In this document: positions 33,751-46,782 of the stretch, piece after piece
How the letters are laid out: every line of letters starts with the position of its first letter
Position numbering within the stretch: the stretch's first letter is position 1
Origin: Limanda limanda
Lineage: Eukaryota > Chordata > Actinopteri > Pleuronectiformes > Pleuronectidae
Length of the DNA stretch: 64,000 nt
NCBI RefSeq assembly: GCF_963576545.1
Contig: NC_083645.1
Span: 992,001-1,056,000, forward strand
Reading direction: 5' to 3'
Program-made: the position numbers and the translations under genes
Notes under the pieces: generated by a model
What the model saw: only the letters and a program-made list of their open reading frames with translations
Database searches by the model: none
Told to the model about the DNA's origin: nothing

Positions 33751-35113
33751 AAATACTTATCAAAGTAATCTTCAGGAATTGTCTTCCAAGAGATTCAATG
33801 TGAAAGAGAAAAAATATTTTTATCCTTAATAAATATCAATGATGAAGTTGTATATCTACTAGCCAAGGTCCCATATCTCCTGCTGCCACCTGCTTTCTTA
33901 AAGTGGCTTTCACACAAGTTCCATTGTGCATTCGTTGTGATAACCAGAGTGGCCATATGTATGGTCATACTCTGAGTCAGTTCACTTTGCAGCCTGCAAA
34001 GCAACATCATGCAGGTCTTCTAGAAAACTTAAAAACATGCTGTACTAAATAACACTCATTATGGTTATTATTTTTGAACTGGCAACAATAACAATTGTGC
34101 TAACCTTTACTTGAGCTCTTGTTTATTACTGTATGTGTGACATTCTTTCTGGAATATTACAGTTATACATTATGAAGAAAAGGACACAGAGAAAGAAAAA
34201 CAGATTCACGGTTTAAAACACTGAAGATGGCAATGGCTGCATCACCTTCATTTTGGAATAAAACCATATCTGTGAGACTCTTATGGTCCCTGCTGGTAAA
34301 ACAAACATAATCATTACATGTATAGTGTTGGTGCAGTGTGAGTAATGTAGTCAGAGTGTCATCACAGCTGGGAAGCATGAGGTGTAGTTTGCAGAGTGTA
34401 CGGTCCTGAAACAGCAAGAAAACAACAACATAGACAGGATGAAATTCAAAGACCATCCAAATGTATTCAAAGGACTCATGCTGATTGTTTCCGCTTCGTT
34501 AGAGAAATTGTTCCTTTTATAAATAAAAACTTGCAACATATTAAGATTGTAGACTTTTTGAACAATTTACTGATTTTGAGACCCTGCATCTTAGTAGGTT
34601 TTTTATCAGTGGTCGCAGTGGTCTCAAACTTGGATTGTTACTTATTCAAACTGCAACAAGCTGTAATTCTATATAAGCTGTGTATGTGATATTTGTTGCT
34701 CCTGGTGACAAACCCACACATAATTACCACCGTCTTTCAGCTCCTCGTTTTTTTTTTTCACCTGAAAGTTGCAGTTATGTTTAACTTTTAAAGCTCTTAC
34801 AACTTACGTATCCTGTTCCACAGCAGAAAACAGACAGTTAGCAATTTGCTGGTGAACATTTTTCAAATTCAACCAAGTGAGTGCCATTAAATCTAACTAA
34901 CAGCCAGACCCAGAGACCAAGCTTGTGACCAGGACGACCACTCTGCGTTTCTCTATACAACAAAGGACGGTCTGTTTACAAATTTATTTCAGCTTACATC
35001 TCGCTGTCCATCTGCCTGTATCTTAGGATATATGAAGCAGTCCGACTGATGTTTCAGCTTCTCTCTTATGTTTCTCTAACTGCCTATTGATTTATTATCT
35101 GCACTTAATATAT

Positions 35114-38100
35114 TTATTTGGTCTGTTCTAGTCCTGTAAATGTGCAGTTGTCATCAGCCAGGTCCTGCAGCTGCTTGGTCTTCTTGTCATGAACTGCTCC
35201 TTCTCCTACAGATGGTGAGGTTTTTTGTCCGCTCATGAACCACAGCAGAAGGAGATGTAAGGTTAATGAGAGAGGCAGGGATAATACCTGTTAACGTTCA
35301 TGGTGATGATACTCTTCACAGGAGTGCTCTTAGGGCCAGGAGCTGGGCGAAAGATTGGCTCTTGATTGGTCTGTTTGGAACGGCGAATGATGAATGGATC
35401 AGCAGAATGCGACGGATAAGTGTCAAACGTTCCCGCCTTTATCCCTCCAATCTAAAAAGACATAAATGAACATAAACATGCAGAGGAATTGGTCAATATG
35501 TAAAACTAACTGACGTATGTAACAATGAGACTAATGAGAAATGTAACATCGTTTACAACTAATGCAGTAAAGCAGTCAGACAGTCACCCGTTTGCCTGGG
35601 GACGGGGGCTTGAAGGGGACAGGAGACATTTTTTGTGCAGGTGGGAGGGGCTTCTGTGCTGGCAGCAGTGGCTTGTTACTGTGGTATGGATTCCCTTGGA
35701 AATAATCTCTTGGGTGAAGGTTGAGCTTGAAGGGACCATCTCTTAACTTGGAGCGATGGATCGCGGCCTCCCTCTGAATCACACACACAAACACAATAAA
35801 ACACAATGAAACGTTGAAATGATTGTAAAACAATGGAGAAGTTTAACCAGACAATGTTTTTAATACTTAAAAGGTTTGGACGGACCAGCAAACCATATAT
35901 AACATTTAATGTTCCTTCAAATTTGAACTGAGCTTTGACAACAACATTTGCATAGTTGAAAGATAGCACGTTGAGAAATGTTTTTTTAAATTTTAAATAC
36001 ACTGTGTAAATCTATTATCCAGTTAGTGACCAAGCAAACAAGATCTAATTTCTCTGATAAATGTGAGAAGCTTGTTAAAGAGAGATTGTGTCTTGTTATT
36101 TTGGTTTTGGCACACAAGTGAATTGCTAAGACTTGGGAAACAGCAATAAAAAACCAGGGACAAGAAATTGAAGGGTTAAAGAGCACACAGGATTCAAATA
36201 AGCCTGTGCTACAAGAACTCAAAACTTCGTTTTTTTCTGGGTTGTGTTAGAACCATTTGTTTGCTGTGGATGTGCAACTGAGCAACTAAAATTACATTTT
36301 ATCACACATAAAAACACTATAGACAACAGAACCAGCCATTAATTGTGAACAGTGCTAATTGACCAGCCTGTCACTTCAAGAGCACGGCAGTGAGCCAATG
36401 ATATGATCTCATCTTGTAGCAAATTCCCAAATAAATTCAAGGAATTGAAAAATCTGAATGACTTGGTGCACTGTGATTAATGACGCTGGTGTGTCCACAA
36501 GAACAAAAGTACAAAGAACAGAGATTGAGAAACACCTCCTATAAAATGTGTAGACATCGCTCTTGATGGAGGATACTGGTATTTTAGGCAACAGATCTGG
36601 ATCAGACACGTAGAGGCAGCCAAAGGCAGGTTTCGTTTTTGGTGAATCATGTAGCTAATTCATGTTTGCTGTGAGGAGGTAATTAGTGAAGAAACAAATA
36701 ACCCAATTGTCCTTGAAAAACATGGGACTTTACAACCTTCCTTATTCTCTCACTACTCCACCACAGTGAGAGTTTAGTTTAATGACGGCCAAAATGATAA
36801 ACTGGATTTCAATTAAAGTGTTACCTTAAGTACGTCTTTGGCTCTGTCGTAGGGGTCTGAGGCATACAGCTCAAATCTGGACAGTGTTACGTTGGGATAG
36901 CTGCAGAAGATAAATGGTATTAGTTAGTAATGTTACCTATGTACAGAGTCATTTTAATACTTAATGTTTCATGTTTCTTCTAATTAAAATACTATATTCA
37001 TACTGTCAAGTCTCTGTCCAGTGACCTCATTAATGATTCCAAACAGTCAAACTGGTCACACATGACTAACTGCACATGAAATATGAATCTTAAAGGTTCA
37101 ATGTGTATAATTTAGAGACTTAAAGTGGTGAAGTGTCATGTTGCAGCTGAATACCCCAAACCTCACCATCCCCTTCCAAACATGAAAGACTCATAATATA
37201 AGGTGTTTAGTTTGTCCAGTCTGGGCTACTGTAAAAAAAATGGGGGCCTCCATAGGGAGGACCAGCTCCCAATGTAAATATAAAGTATTCAATATAAAGG
37301 GCCCATGTTGAATAAATCAACAATTCATACAATTTAGATGAAACATACTAATGAAAATATCACTAGGGTTATTTTACATTCAATATCTTCCAATAGATCC
37401 CTTTGACCTAATTCGTACACAGTGAATCTTTAACTATTAACAGTGCAACTCTGTAGTAATGACACATAACATTTATAACAGATTTATCTTTATTATTAAA
37501 AACTGTCCTGAAATATGTTTCAGATGCCTCAGCAAATGATTAGATCTGAATTAGTGTTTGATAGTTTTGTAGAAATGCATTTACACTCAAATGATGACAG
37601 ATAAAAGTTAAAATATGCTGGTGAGTGATTAGGAACAAGGTTTGTTAGAGTTTATGTCATGAACCTGTAACCACTGCCTTTCTTGGGAGGTGAGGTGATG
37701 ATGTTGCGTCCAGGTGAGACATTGGCTTTCTGGACAACAGTAAAAGGACTCATGGCTTCAACTGGCCCTGATAAAGTCCCATAGTAACTTCCTGAACCAC
37801 AACTGAGGACAAACAGAGATCATTAATAATGAGAAAAGGAAATACAATACAACACAAACCTTAACACAGTACGTGTTCTAAATCTGCATGTTTGAAATGG
37901 GCTGTTTGCTTGATCTGTGGTGATGCTGATTGTCGTTTTCTGTCTGAAACTGTAAATCTGACCTGCAGTAAATGAGCCTAGGCAGATTAAAGACCGTCCA
38001 CAGAATCCAGTCCACAAAACCCTGCAAAAAAGCTACTCAACTGTTTTTTAAGTTCAGTGAAGCTCGACTTAGTATAAGGAACCCTGAATTCATTTTCTTT

Positions 38101-39867
38101 GTGGTTGTCATGAGCGCACTGTTGTAGTGATCATAATCGTCCTATATGAATATGAGTCCCAGCCGCCGTTACTACAGAGAGCTGGTCGCCTGTTTGTACA
38201 GAGTTATTATTTAATTTAGTTAATATTTAACATAATGCGTGTGTCTAAACCGCACCAGACTTGACACTGCCTTGGGCCTTTAACAATACACATTCCAAGT
38301 GTAAAGGTGATGTGATGAACAGTTGTTGAGCTGTGCGCTCCACGTTCAGACAGAACGCTAGGATAAATTTAGATTTAGATTAACTTCTGTCTTTATTTAT
38401 TTCTGCTGTCAGAGTATATGGTTAAATAAGTGATTGTGTGTTTGTGTGTGTTTTCATACAGCTTCTTGACACCACTATAGGGGACAAAGGCCTTGCCCAG
38501 GTTTTTCTTGGCCTGCTGGATGCGGTTCTGCCGGGCCAGTCTCAGTGGGTCACTTAGTGCTTCACGTTCAAAAATCCGTTTGTAGGACTTTTCGAAAAAA
38601 CCACTTTGCAGGCCAGCGATGCCCGCCTGAATCTGCCGGCTACGATATGCTGATTCATTGAATGGACCTGGATTTAGAATAAAACAGCATTCAGATTTTG
38701 GTAATGGTGCCCTGTTACTTAAAAGCAAGAGAATCTCACAGCACAGAAAAACATTCTGATAATACTAACTAACTAATTAACCAATTAACTAACCAGCTAA
38801 CTAACTAAGTAACTTAAAAAAAAAAAGACGTTGTCACAACTTCAGTCAGCTCTTAACATTTTCATTGCCTGATCTTAATTTTTGCATTTTCTAATTATCA
38901 TGTCAATTCAGAATTCAGCCACTCCCCCCTGCTCTGCATCACCTTGTCACACGGATCCCATTACCTGCCCCACCCCCAGACTCACCGGCTTTCCATCAGT
39001 CATTAGTCACTCACTATATATACCGGCTCATTTCCTCTGTTCTCTGCCAGGTCGTCTAGTGTGTGTTTCCTAGCTTTCCAGCGTTATCCCTTGATTCATT
39101 GTTCTGCCTTATCGCCGCTCTGACCTTCCTTCTGGACCCTGGATTCCCGTTTGCCTGCTCCCTGTCGGATTTGTTTGCTACCTGACTGTCTGCCTGGCTT
39201 TTGACCCCCTGATCGTTCCAATAAACCAGAACTCTTGTTATTTCCTAAACCTGCTCAAGTGTTGTGCTTTTGGGTTCACGTTTGACATTTTTGCCCAACC
39301 TGACAGACAGTCCATGTCCAAATGGCTAACAGTAAGGTCTGTGATTTATTTGTGGAAAAACACATATCTTACTTTCAGCAAAAAGCATATTGCTTGTTAT
39401 TGCACCATAAGGTTTACTAAACAGCCTGGGGACTCTACCAAGCATTAAAATACATTACTGCTGGAGAAAACACAAGCTTACGGCTTTCAGAGCTGCTTAT
39501 GCCAGAAAAGTGTTGGAATAATGAAGTGTCTTATACTGTGTCTTGAAAAAGGAAATATACAAGGGACAAAACTGCATGGTCTATCTTATCTAATCCTATA
39601 CATGATTACATGAGGCCCAGCTGGCTGACATTTAATAAACATGTCCTATTTGTCAAGAGCATACCATCAGCCCCCATTGTCATATCAAATAAAGCTACAA
39701 GCTGGAATTGCGATTAAAGGCTTTTCTTACGAGACAGTCAGAGGGAAAAAAAAGAGTTCATGCTTACGGTTGCTGGGTGATGTGTATTTGTCTCCTACAG
39801 AGATGTAGCTCATCTCCTTAAAGACCCCCAGACGCTCCATGTCACTCTTCCCCTCACCTGATGGCAT
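35114..39867 (-). CDS. cfap96: CFAP96 (C4orf47-like) cilia and flagella protein, seven coding exons
   Basis: CFAP96 (UPF0602 family) is an axonemal microtubule-associated protein. Minus-strand exons with compatible phases are 39768-39867 (ATG; MPSGEGKSDMERLGVF), 38460-38667 (GPFNESAYRSRQ..., AAKKNLGKAF-like AKKNLGKAFVPYSG), 37665-37802 (CGSGSYYGTLSGPV), 36825-36900 (YPNVTLSRFELYASDPYD), 35588-35773 (GPFKLNLHPRDYFQGNPY), 35288-35451 (GGIKAGTFDTYPSHSADP, PGPKSTPVKSIITMNV) and probably 35114-35231. Together they give about 329 aa; human C4orf47 is 309 aa. The first six exons are certain by similarity. The last exon is chosen from phase and an acceptor and encodes SGQKTSPSV followed by a longer tail than in human. 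A good acceptor sits just upstream of the ATG, so there is at least one further 5' UTR exon. No break is seen. Confidence 0.9.
38901..39287 (+). mobile_element. Solo-LTR candidate in a cfap96 intron
   Basis: The segment has retroviral-LTR character: it starts TGTCAA and ends TTGACA, has a TATATATA box near 39015, C/T-rich R/U5-like sequence, and an AATAAA at about 39220 followed by a GT-rich part. The flanks do not show an obvious target duplication, so the borders are provisional. No internal region is attached. Confidence 0.5.
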
Positions 39868-40313
39868 CTTTACACACTGCACACACACACACATACACAC
39901 TTGAGACAGTACAGCACATATAATATTCATAATGATGTTTGCATTGAACTAAATTGCTGCTGTAACTCAGCAAAGGATGTAGCCCTGGCACATGTTTATG
40001 TTTCTTCTGTTCTTGCTAATGACTGACTTGCTAATGACTATGCTGTGAATCACCATCATCTCTTTCTTCCAAAAATGATGTTTTTGCTTTAATCACTGTT
40101 GGGGATCACCATGTTTTTACAGTAAACCCAGGACAATCAACACAAATACTGGCTCTAATGAGGGTTTTTTTTTCTATTGAGATGTTCCCCGTTGGCCACT
40201 GTAGCTTCTCCTATACACACTGGGAAAGGGAGGGATTTTAAATATTTCTCACTGGTGCTCTTAAATATTTAGTTTAAAGTTGATTGACATGCATCAGATT
40301 TACTTATTTTAAT

Positions 40314-40315
<2 letters not shown>

Positions 40316-40379
<64 letters not shown>

Positions 40380-40421
40380 CACACACACACACATACACAC
40401 ACACACACACACTTATATATC
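40316..40421. repeat. (CA)n microsatellite
   Basis: About 50 CA dinucleotides with two single-base interruptions. Open reading frames of His-Thr repeats across it are artefacts. Confidence 0.97.
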
Positions 40422-40423
40422 TT

Positions 40424-40463
40424 TAGATCTATAGATATCTATAGATCTATCGATAGATCTATA
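40424..40463. repeat. Two overlapping perfect palindromes
   Basis: Positions 40424-40449 form a perfect 26-bp palindrome centred on GATATC. Positions 40440-40463 form a perfect 24-bp palindrome centred on ATCGAT. Both are built from TAGATCTA units and lie immediately beside the CA tract. Confidence 0.9.
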
Positions 40464-41759
40464 GATACTACATTTAGGTTTACCTGTGATGGACGTGTTA
40501 CAGTCAAGTTTTACAACTCTATTCTCATCTATGTCTGTGTATACGGGTTGCGTTACCTTGGAGAAGAGGAAGTAAATAAACTATGTCAAGTTCACCTTCA
40601 GTAGACCCTTTCCTGGAAATGAGATGTTTTCCTTCAGAATAAAAGCATACATATTGTTTGTGACACACTTTTGAAACTGCATTGAACACATTTTGCATGA
40701 CAATTGACCGGGGTCTCAAGAAAAACATACATTCTACATATTCAAAGTGTCGTATGGATATTGGTACATGTCAAATGTTTTAATCAGGAAAGAACCCCTG
40801 AAAAATGACATACAACGCAGAGTAGAGCTTTTTCTGTTCTATGTTGCATCATGAAAGCATAGGTGAGAAGAAAAGACAACGATAGATGATGAATAGATAA
40901 TTACAATTTGAACAAAACATTCTGCTGCATTTCATTCCAACCCTGAATATGATTCTAAACAGTAATTGTGTAATAATCTAATTATGACATATATTATATT
41001 ATATGTTATAGATCTCATCTACTGTTTGATATTTTCATCTAAAATTATGCATATTTTGATCATTTGCTGTGTATATGTAAGAAAGTAAAGTTAAATAGCT
41101 GCATCTGAATTGTAATTGATAAAGTCGAAGTATTTTAGTGAAGCAAGGCACTGATTACTGAGAGAATATACTCAGTTACTTTGAATGCAGTCCATTCACA
41201 CTCATTTTGTACTGCACTGTAACTTATTTGTATACAATGAAAGGTAGAAAACAAGATTTGTTTTAGAAGAAATTGTGTAATTTATAGATTTTGAGTGGTC
41301 TCAATGGCCACAAGGTGGCAGTACAGCTTTAAAGATGAGGGAGGTGACTCTGTTCAAGGGGACTGTTGTGATATATTTCGTCAGTTAGTAAAAAATGTAA
41401 TAGTGCAGAAACTTATAAGTAATTGTAGCACATACTTCAAGACACAGACTTTAAATACTTTAGGTAAATTTCACTGGATCTCTTGTTTTCCACAGAAAGT
41501 AGCCTCAGATTGGTTTCAAACTGGAATAAATAGAGCACTAAGCGACCATGGAAAAACATCTAAGACACAGAGTGAAGAATACAGCAAAGCAAGAAGAGTG
41601 TTAAAAGAAAAGGAGAGATGTGGAGCGAGAGAGGAGTACAGGGACATATAGAGATGGAGACATATATACAGTGAGAGAGGTGGAGAGACAAAGGAGTTGA
41701 TTCCAATGGCCAAATGTCCTTTGAGAATAGTGGAAGGGCAGCGCCGTTGCAGCTGGGTC

Positions 41760-41912
<153 letters not shown>

Positions 41913-41929
41913 TCACTGTGACTTGAACA

Positions 41930-43360
41930 CTTGACATGTTGCTCTTTTTAATATCAAATGGAATAAATAATGGAAAAAATACTTAAATTAACTTAAATTC
42001 GTCACATAGATATAATACCTTTTTAGTATTAATTTCGGTCCATTACATGTTGTACATTGTCATATCTCAAAATGTGATATGACAGTATTACCATCATGAC
42101 ATTTTATAAATAAAACACTGCTGAAGCCATCAAACAAAGATTGATGATGTAAAGGATTGAGGAGCTGAAGTGAAGTTTGCAGATGTGTTTCTTGCCCTTA
42201 TATGGCACCAGGAATGTAATGACCTGCAGGAGAGCCCTGCAGTATAAAGCAGCTGTGGTGAACATTTCTTTTCACAATCAGTCATATTACTGTAGAAATC
42301 AATGCTTCAACCTTCTGCACCCTTCAACTGCTTCATCCACATTCAACTTTTGTTTTTATGCTGATTTAAATGATCAGGAGTGATGATGAGACACCACTTA
42401 GTTACACATTATTCTCCTGGGTTGTTTCTGAGCATTTTGCGGAAAGAATTGAGTAAGTTGTTTGATAATATCAGTGAAGTGGCAGCAGAGGGAACTAGCC
42501 TCAGAAACAAACGAGGTTCTGCAGCACAGTGTTGAGGCCTGGGTTGACCAATAGAATTGTTTCTATTATCACTTTTAAAAATTGGTAATGTCGTTGTTAA
42601 TTACATCAATATTATTTTTTGTATAACGACCAGACTGACAGATTTTAAATGCAACAGTTATTCAACTGTTAGTGGCCTTTCTCCTCTTCCTCCTCTTGGA
42701 GTTTTCGTCCTGTAAAGAGAGTGAGCAAGCTAATAGCTAAGAAGCTGAAGCGTCATTCGGACAGAGAATTTGAGAAGGACCCATGTTGCTGCTGTGGAGC
42801 TGAACCAGATTGAGCACTACTGAAGGAGGTCCTGTCTGTGTGTAGCAGCAGATGTCAGCTCCTCTCCAGTAGCCATAGGACAAGAGCAGCAGTCACTCTT
42901 CATCAAAAATACACCTCAGAGCAGTCAGGAGAACATCACACTAGCTGCTAACTCAGGACTTTGAACCTACTCTGTCATAGCTACAACCCTCTGAGCCTTT
43001 TAGCTCAATATTGAATGGCACTGGGCTCTAGCTTTAATACCCAATACAAACATATAACTTTATAGTAATTGGGTGACACACATTAATGACTAGCATACCT
43101 CAAAAAACAGATTTTCCTTTCACATCAAGCATAAAACTACATAAAACATGTGTTTACATTCTGAGCAGAGGTAAGTTGCTCGAACCTCTACAAGCAAGAC
43201 ATATTAGCCATGAACCAAACTTGTGAATAACATGCCAACAATAATTTGGCTATTAAAAGTTTACCATGAGACTCAACATGCATTTCCTTAAATATAGATG
43301 AATGATTCCGTTTCTTTATCACTAAATGACTAAACACATCTTAATTATCGATTGAAATCT
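41930..43360. other. Intergenic, nothing identified
   Basis: AT-rich, no exon-like or repeat signature recognised on either strand. Confidence 0.35.
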
Positions 43361-43362
43361 AT

Positions 43363-43545
43363 TGCACTTCTGTCTGTCCTGGAGAGGGATCCTCACATGT
43401 GGCTCTCTCTGAGGTTTCTAGGTATTTTTACCTGTTAAAAGGGTTTTTAGTAGTTTTCCCTTACTCTTGCTGAGGGTTAAGGACAGAGGATGTCACACCA
43501 TGTTAAAACCCTATGAGAAAAATTGTGATTTGTGAATATGCCACA
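43363..43545 (+). mobile_element. L2 3'-end fragment
   Basis: Reverse complement of the L2 3' UTR end: 'attgcacttctgtctgtcctgg', 'gagggatcctcacatgtgg', 'ttactcttgctgagggttaaggacagagg', 'ccctatgagaaaaattgtgatttgtgaat'. It is cut off before the (GATT)n tail. Confidence 0.75.
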
Positions 43546-44832
43546 TGGGTAAGTGGCAGATGTAGCACTATTTTGTAAAACTCTGTTCAGGATGTTTCTC
43601 ATTTGCATTTACCTTTTGTATTCACGCAGACCCTTTGTTTGGCTCAATCCACAACCTATTTTTTATTGATTTGCCTAATGTAATAGTATAAAATGTAAGA
43701 GTGAATGTTGACCAGCAGATAGATTTGTGTTGCATTGCTGTAATGATTTCTCCATTGGACAGTAAATAAAATTCATCTGAAACAGCTGGAGAATTTGGAC
43801 CCGAAGGATTTTTGTATTCTTTCACACTATTAACTCATTGACTTACCCAAACCCAAGCTGAAATTAACCTCATTGATTGGCCTTTTTTCATAACTGTGAC
43901 CACTGGTGGGAACTATGAGCACTCCTTTACAATAAGCCACAGATACTTGCATATGAAACTGCAACAGAAATACTGGAGATATTTGTTCTTAGACTAAGCA
44001 ATACTAAAGGAAGAAGTAACAAGCAGCACCAATCCCAAGTGGCTGGTGGACTGAAAAGCAGACCACAACCACCTCCTGGAACAAGGAAGACATCGAACAA
44101 AAAAAGAAAAGGTCAGCCTGAGGGCACATAAGGGCTGAGAAATCCAGAAAATTAAATCTTCCCCCAAGGGTACAACACTTTCAGCAGCTATGTTGAGTAG
44201 ACACGTGAGTCAATACATGAGCAAAGCTCACAAGGACATCTGAAACAACACTAGACGGTCAAAGTTTTAACGACTGTAAGACTGGACAGTCTTATCATGA
44301 ACACAAGAGTGCTTAGCACTATAGAGTGCCGACAATAATTAAGAAGTCATTTGGACTGGATAAGTGTGGCTCCTGTTAAATGTGTGTCAGTGCTGCTGCC
44401 CATCCCTTGTGGGTGGGTGTATTGTGTTTTTTTCTCTTTCCCCTGGCTTTCCTCCCTCCTGCTGTCTCCTACCTATCAGGTACAACAGAACCTGGGGCTC
44501 ATTTGCCAATCAGAGAGAAGGAGAGAAGAAGCTGGAGGAGCAGAGGATTGCTTTGTCTTACTTGAGTCCAGCTACACAGCAGCAGCCTGCAGCATGGGGA
44601 AAGCCTCCCTTTTTCGCTTTGCCTTGGTTTGTCTTTTGACCGATACATGTCGGGTCTTTTTCTTATTTTAGTTTGTTATTTTAGTTTGAGTGGAGACCAC
44701 CGGTAATCCTGGTTCAGATTTTGATCTAGACTTAGATTCTTTATTTATAATTTAGGGGAAGTGCTGGGTAAGACGGTCAACTGCATGGCTGGCCGAGCAT
44801 CTTCTCGATCTTTTGTTCTTTTTAGCCGGACC

Positions 44833-46399
44833 CAGAGCCGGATTAACGCAAAGGCAAACTAGGCACGTGCCTAGGGCCTGATTGGCAGGGAGGGGCCCAG
44901 ACAGAGGGACCAAAAAAAATAAAATAAAATAAAATAAAAATATACAAATATCCTATCTATAATTTATTTCAGTTTTAATATATCAATATTTATTAATTAA
45001 CTAAAAATAGTGACGTTGTTTATCTCTTAACGTTACGTTACGTGACGTCACATTAACGCCAGTCAGTTAAGTCCAGTGCGGTGGTCAGCCGGTCAGGACT
45101 AAGCGGGACAATTAAGCTAGCAGGCAGGCAGCCAGGTCGTTTTTTGAGTAGGCTAACATTCAAGATGCTTTCAGGTGCAGCAAAACGTAAAAAGAAGAAA
45201 AATGAAGATGAACAAAAGAAGAGACAGCGGGGGGCTATACAGAAGTTTCTGTCGGGCAGCCGCCCGACAGCTGTAAACCTGCTAGTGTTAGCAGAGCCAG
45301 AGGCCGAGCCAGGCCCGGAGACGCGGCCCGAAGACGCAGCAGAAGACGCTTCGGCGCCTTCAACATCAGCGCCATCACAGGAGAATGACAAAATGATGGA
45401 AGAACAGCAGCCGGCCAGAAAAAGTGAGCCCAATATAGTTTTGACGGAGCCTCTAGATCCCTGAGTGGAGCATGCTAAATGGTTTCCTCAGTAAGTGCTG
45501 CTGGTTTTATTTATTATTGTTTATTGTTGGACAGTTTCTAAATGGTCTTGATAAATGTGAAGCGTTCATGTTTGTCTTCTTGTTCCTGTACTTAATCACA
45601 GGTGTGAATATGGGCTCCAGGAGAAGGGACAAGAATTTTTGTTCACCCAATTCAGGCTCGTTTTCCTTGGCTGTCTGAGCAGGTTAGTAAAGAAAAAATA
45701 TACAAAAAAATATAAACATAAGGTATGGATCAAGTTATTTAATGATTGCTTATTTTTCTACGATGTTTCTGTGATTAAATCTGCTTTTAGAGTGCAGTCT
45801 AGTAAAGCAAATCGTCCAGAGAAACATCCAGACCAGTGGAGAGAACTGCTGAACAGTCCAGACCAGGAGCTGAGCTGCTGAGTGTTGAATACCAGAAAAT
45901 GGAAGAGAGGTGATGGTTGTCCATGAAAATAAACATCTTTCTCACTACAGCACACTTTCTCTTACTGCAAATTTTATTGGTCTTTGTATATTTGACTACT
46001 TATTTAACTATTCAATTTAATCAACACATTTAATTAAGATTTTCTGCAAAATGCAATAGCTTACAACATTTATCTGATTTGCTCTGTTTACATAGCAATG
46101 CTGACACCTATTGGTGATTTACTGGTACTACTGCCTTAACAATGACACTCGCAATGGATAGATCAAGGATAATTTAATAGCATTTAATAGAGCCATGTAA
46201 TAACGTATAAATCATAAAAATCAAAAAATAGTCTGTTTAATGTACGACACATCCAAAGACTACGCTATGTAAAATGTGAATTAACTTCTTATTAGTAACT
46301 TGGGTAAGTTTCAGATTTCAATTCATAAATAACATCAATGGAGGGGGGCCCAAAAAATACAGTCTGCCTAGTGTAGTCCATTTATTTAATCCGGCTCTG
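44833..46399 (+). mobile_element. hAT transposon, internally deleted, with exact 8-bp target duplication
   Basis: Terminal inverted repeats CAGAGCCGGATTAA (left) and TTAATCCGGCTCTG (right) are perfect over 14 bp. The 1,567-bp element is flanked by the 8-bp direct repeat GCCGGACC at 44825-44832 and 46400-46407, the hAT signature. A perfect 16-bp palindrome, CTAGGCACGTGCCTAG (44859-44874), sits close to the left end. The inside carries only the start of a protein, not a full transposase, so the element would depend on a transposase supplied elsewhere. Confidence 0.88.
45165..45464 (+). pseudogene. N-terminal remnant of the hAT transposase
   Basis: The frame from the ATG at 45165 encodes about 99 residues: a basic start (MLSGAAKRKKKKNEDEQ), RGAIQKFLSG, an acidic Glu/Ala/Pro-rich stretch and a TGA stop. 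A Lys-rich start followed by a low-complexity acidic region resembles the beginning of ZMYM/TTF-type hAT proteins of fish. An in-frame ATG lies upstream at 45081. No zinc finger, catalytic or dimerisation domain follows. Inside the hAT element; probably the left junction of an internal deletion. Confidence 0.5.
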
Positions 46400-46782
46400 G
46401 CCGGACCTCCATCTCTTTTTGTTTAATTATGTACTTTGATGGGTTTTCATTTGACATTAATTAATTCCTAATTTTGTAGATTTGACCCTTTCATACTGTA
46501 TGTGGTGTCCTCCTTATATGCTCTGGCCTTATCTGAACCTTGGTCTATCAGCTAATCTTTATCTTTGTGGGGGACTTAACAGCGGCATGGTGGCAAAGAA
46601 ATGAAAGGTGTTCTGGACTGAGCGGGTGCAGTCACCAGAAAGCAAAATAACCGACACACAGGATAACTACAGGTACCAAAGATGATTGGGTAAGGAGATC
46701 AGCCAAAGCCAAATACATCCAGATGGTGCTGAAAAGCCTACTCAATGATAGGAATAATACCTAAGTCATCAAATATTGTGGA

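Noticed and set aside
40284..40604. 106-codon frame with a His-Thr repeat
   Set aside because: Translation of the CA microsatellite; the same applies to the Cys-Val and His-Thr frames at 41516-41926 and 59185-59509.
44351..44671. Overlapping plus-strand frames of 106, 91 and 61 codons before the hAT element
   Set aside because: Three frames are open at once over pyrimidine-rich sequence, with no similarity or splice signals.
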